Shown: positions 5,610-7,588 of the stretch, in pieces
Position numbering within the stretch: the first letter of the stretch is position 1
Layout of the letters: each line of letters starts with the position of its first letter
Source of the DNA: Flavobacteriales bacterium
GTDB lineage: Bacteria > Bacteroidota > Bacteroidia > Flavobacteriales > Flavobacteriaceae
DNA length: 7,588 bases
Direction of reading: 5' to 3'
NCBI GenBank assembly: GCA_027008965.1
Contig: JALVDN010000346.1
Location: forward strand, 1 to 7,588
Notes under the pieces: model-generated
Told to the model about the DNA's origin: nothing
Database searches by the model: none
Seen by the model: only the letters and a program-made list of their open reading frames with translations
Position numbers and translations under genes: made by a program

Positions 5610-7588
5610 ATGGAGAATAGCGAGAAAATCACAAAAGTTAGCGACAAATTTGAAGAATGGTTTCTTGATTATGCATCCTACGTTATTCTGGAAAGAGCCG
5701 TTCCGGCATTGGAAGACGGTTTAAAACCCGTTCAACGCCGGATTCTTCATGCCATGAAAGAAATGGATGACGGTCGTTATAACAAAGTGGCCAATATCAT
5801 TGGTCAAACCATGCAATATCATCCGCATGGTGATGCTTCCATTTATGATGCAATCGTAGGGTTGGGACAAAAAGATTTATTGATTGATACACAAGGAAAC
5901 TGGGGGAATATTCTCACCGGTGACGGTGCCGCCGCCGCCCGATATATTGAAGCCCGGCTGTCTAAATTTGCCCTGGAAGTTCTTTTTAATCCCAAGCTAA
6001 CCGTTTGGACACTCTCTTATGACGGAAGAAAAAAAGAGCCCGTGCATCTTCCGGCCAAATTTCCCATTTTGCTTGCACAAGGAGCAGAAGGAATTGCCGT
6101 AGGACTTTCTACTACCATTCTGCCGCACAACTTTAATGAACTCATTGATGCTTCTATCAAAATTCTGAAAGGGAAAAAAGTGGAAATCTATCCTGATTTT
6201 CCTACAGGAGGAATGGCCGATGTGAGCAAATACAATGACGGAAAACGTGGCGGTAAAATCATTTTGCGGGCTAAAATTGAAATAGAAAATGACAAAACGC
6301 TTGTCATCAAAGAAATTCCTTATAAAACCACTACCGGAAGTCTGATTGACAGCATTGTAAAAGCCAATGACAACGGAAAAATCAAAATCAAAAAAATTCT
6401 TGATAATACAGCCGAAAATGTAGAAATCAGAATATTGCTTCCTACCGGAGTCTCTCCGGATAAAACCATTGATGCGCTTTATGCATTCACCAAATGTGAA
6501 ATCAGTATATCACCTCTGGCGGTGGTTATAGAAAACAATAAACCCAAATTTATGGGGGTCTCCGAAATTTTGGAACATTCTACCTTCCGCACACGGGATT
6601 TGTTACAAAAAGAGCTTGAAATTCAACTTGAAGAGCTCGAAAATAAATGGCATGCGGCCAATTTGGAAAGAATCTTCATAGAAAACAGAATCTATTTGGA
6701 TATTCAAGACCAAACCACATGGGAAGGTGTCATCCAAGCGATAGAAAAAGGATTGGCACCCCATATCAAACATCTTAAAAAACCTGTCACCAAAGACGAT
6801 ATTGTCAAGCTAACCGAAATCAAAATCAAACGTATTTCCAAATATGATTTGAATAAGGCCAAAGAAAATATATTAAACATAGAAGCGCAAATAGAAGAAA
6901 AGAAAAACCATTTGGCCAATATCACGCAATATACCATTGACTATTTCAAAGAAATTAAGAAAAAATACGGAAAGGGCCGCGAACGCAAAACAGAACTCCG
7001 TAATTTTGAAAATATAGAAGCCACCAAAGTTGTTGTTCGGAATGTCAAGCTCTACGTAAACCGTGAAGAAGGATTTGTGGGAACCTCATTGAGGCGTGAT
7101 GAATATATAGCCGATGTCTCCGATATTGACGACATCATCATCTTTAGAAGAGACGGTAAAATGCTCGTTACAAAGGTGGCACCCAAAACCTTTGTCGGGA
7201 AAGATATCATCCATGTGGGAGTTTTTAAAAAGAAAGACACCCGCACCGTTTACAACATGATTTACCGGGATGGAAAATCCGGGAATACCTACATGAAAAG
7301 ATTTCATGTTACCGGTATCACCCGCGATAAAGAATATGACCTCACCCAAGGAAAGAAAGGAAGCAAAGTCCTTTATTTCTCTGCCAATCCCAACGGCGAA
7401 GCCGAAATCATTACGGTCTATCTAAGACCTGTAGGAAAATCACGCAAAACCAAATTTGACATAGATTTTAGTGAACTCCGCATCAAAAGCCGGAACGCAC
7501 GTGGTAATCTGGTCACTAAACTCCCCGTTAAATCCGTCAAACTCAAAGAAAAAGGAGTTTCCACCTTGCAAGCCCGCAAACTTTGGTT
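5610..7588 (+). CDS. parC: DNA topoisomerase IV subunit A (ParC), 3' end outside the window
   Basis: The DNA cleavage and religation subunit. The frame is open from the ATG at 5610 to the right edge: 659 codons plus two bases. It starts MENSEKITKVSDKFEEWFLD. Motifs in order are LKPVQRRILHAM (38-49, winged helix), HPHGDASIYD (71-80, quinolone-determining region), DTQGNWGN, and RYIEAR with catalytic Tyr112. QGAEGIAVGLSTTILPHNF marks the tower domain, and a coiled-coil region rich in Lys/Glu/Ile follows (about 380-470). From about residue 474 it enters the C-terminal beta-pinwheel, which sets substrate preference and runs off the edge. No canonical GyrA-box (QRRGGKG) is seen in the visible part, supporting ParC over GyrA. 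The purine tract AGAAGAAAG directly abuts the ATG. The gene is co-transcribed with parE. The family's usual length in Bacteroidota is, from memory, about 850-900 residues, so roughly a quarter is missing. Confidence 0.94.
   Translation, partial: MENSEKITKVSDKFEEWFLDYASYVILERAVPALEDGLKPVQRRILHAMKEMDDGRYNKVANIIGQTMQYHPHGDASIYDAIVGLGQKDLLIDTQGNWGNILTGDGAAAARYIEARLSKFALEVLFNPKLTVWTLSYDGRKKEPVHLPAKFPILLAQGAEGIAVGLSTTILPHNFNELIDASIKILKGKKVEIYPDFPTGGMADVSKYNDGKRGGKIILRAKIEIENDKTLVIKEIPYKTTTGSLIDSIVKANDNGKIKIKKILDNTAENVEIRILLPTGVSPDKTIDALYAFTKCEISISPLAVVIENNKPKFMGVSEILEHSTFRTRDLLQKELEIQLEELENKWHAANLERIFIENRIYLDIQDQTTWEGVIQAIEKGLAPHIKHLKKPVTKDDIVKLTEIKIKRISKYDLNKAKENILNIEAQIEEKKNHLANITQYTIDYFKEIKKKYGKGRERKTELRNFENIEATKVVVRNVKLYVNREEGFVGTSLRRDEYIADVSDIDDIIIFRRDGKMLVTKVAPKTFVGKDIIHVGVFKKKDTRTVYNMIYRDGKSGNTYMKRFHVTGITRDKEYDLTQGKKGSKVLYFSANPNGEAEIITVYLRPVGKSRKTKFDIDFSELRIKSRNARGNLVTKLPVKSVKLKEKGVSTLQARKLW

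Noticed and set aside
5820..5849. Acquired fluoroquinolone resistance mutation in parC
   Set aside because: The surrounding HPHGDAS motif looks like the usual Bacteroidota form, so Ala is probably ancestral. It is reported only as a lineage trait.

Overview
This window reads as ordinary chromosomal housekeeping DNA from a member of the Bacteroidota, most likely a flavobacterium-like lineage. The evidence is the AT-rich composition, the near absence of Shine-Dalgarno sequences, and -7 promoter elements of the Bacteroidota form TAnnTTTG. The protein types also fit: a 63-residue bS21, an OmpA protein with a Lys/Val/Glu repeat region, and a ParE-ParC pair with the Bacteroidota-style HPHGDAS motif. 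No phage, insertion sequence, CRISPR array or defence island is visible.

Layout, left to right. Positions 1-40 hold the 5' half of a tRNA-Val(UAC) gene on the minus strand, running off the left edge, with a very good two-part promoter at 94-125. An AT-rich gap follows, in which I see no other gene. Then comes a 151-residue NlpC/P60 lipoprotein (302-757, plus strand) that resembles MepS/Spr endopeptidases. The 283-base gap after it holds a small GC palindrome (794-811) and a structured inverted-repeat element (816-884), which is the least explained part of the window. A promoter at 1013-1020 drives rpsU (1041-1232), whose purine-rich leader is one of only two SD-like tracts in front of a gene here. 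A GC hairpin terminator (1257-1280) separates rpsU from a convergent gene (1279-2388, minus strand) for a secreted thioredoxin-fold protein with a WCAPC motif and a two-copy C-terminal domain that looks DUF3738-like.

Divergent from it, across only 56 bases, is an OmpA-family protein (2445-3578) with tandem 23-residue repeats ahead of a peptidoglycan-binding domain. It ends in a textbook terminator (3601-3629). The right half is a topoisomerase IV operon: parE (3719-5587, complete) and parC (5610 to the right edge, 659 codons visible and open), 22 bases apart and served by a -7 element at 3672-3679.

The genes fall into three loose themes: translation (tRNA-Val, bS21), cell envelope (NlpC/P60 hydrolase, OmpA anchor, secreted thioredoxin protein) and chromosome decatenation (ParE and ParC). 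I did not find a convincing new multi-gene system. The items most worth a second look are the 816-884 element, the duplicated C-terminal domain of the thioredoxin protein, the 23-residue OmpA repeats, the rpsU leader, and the natural Ala at the quinolone-determining position of ParC.
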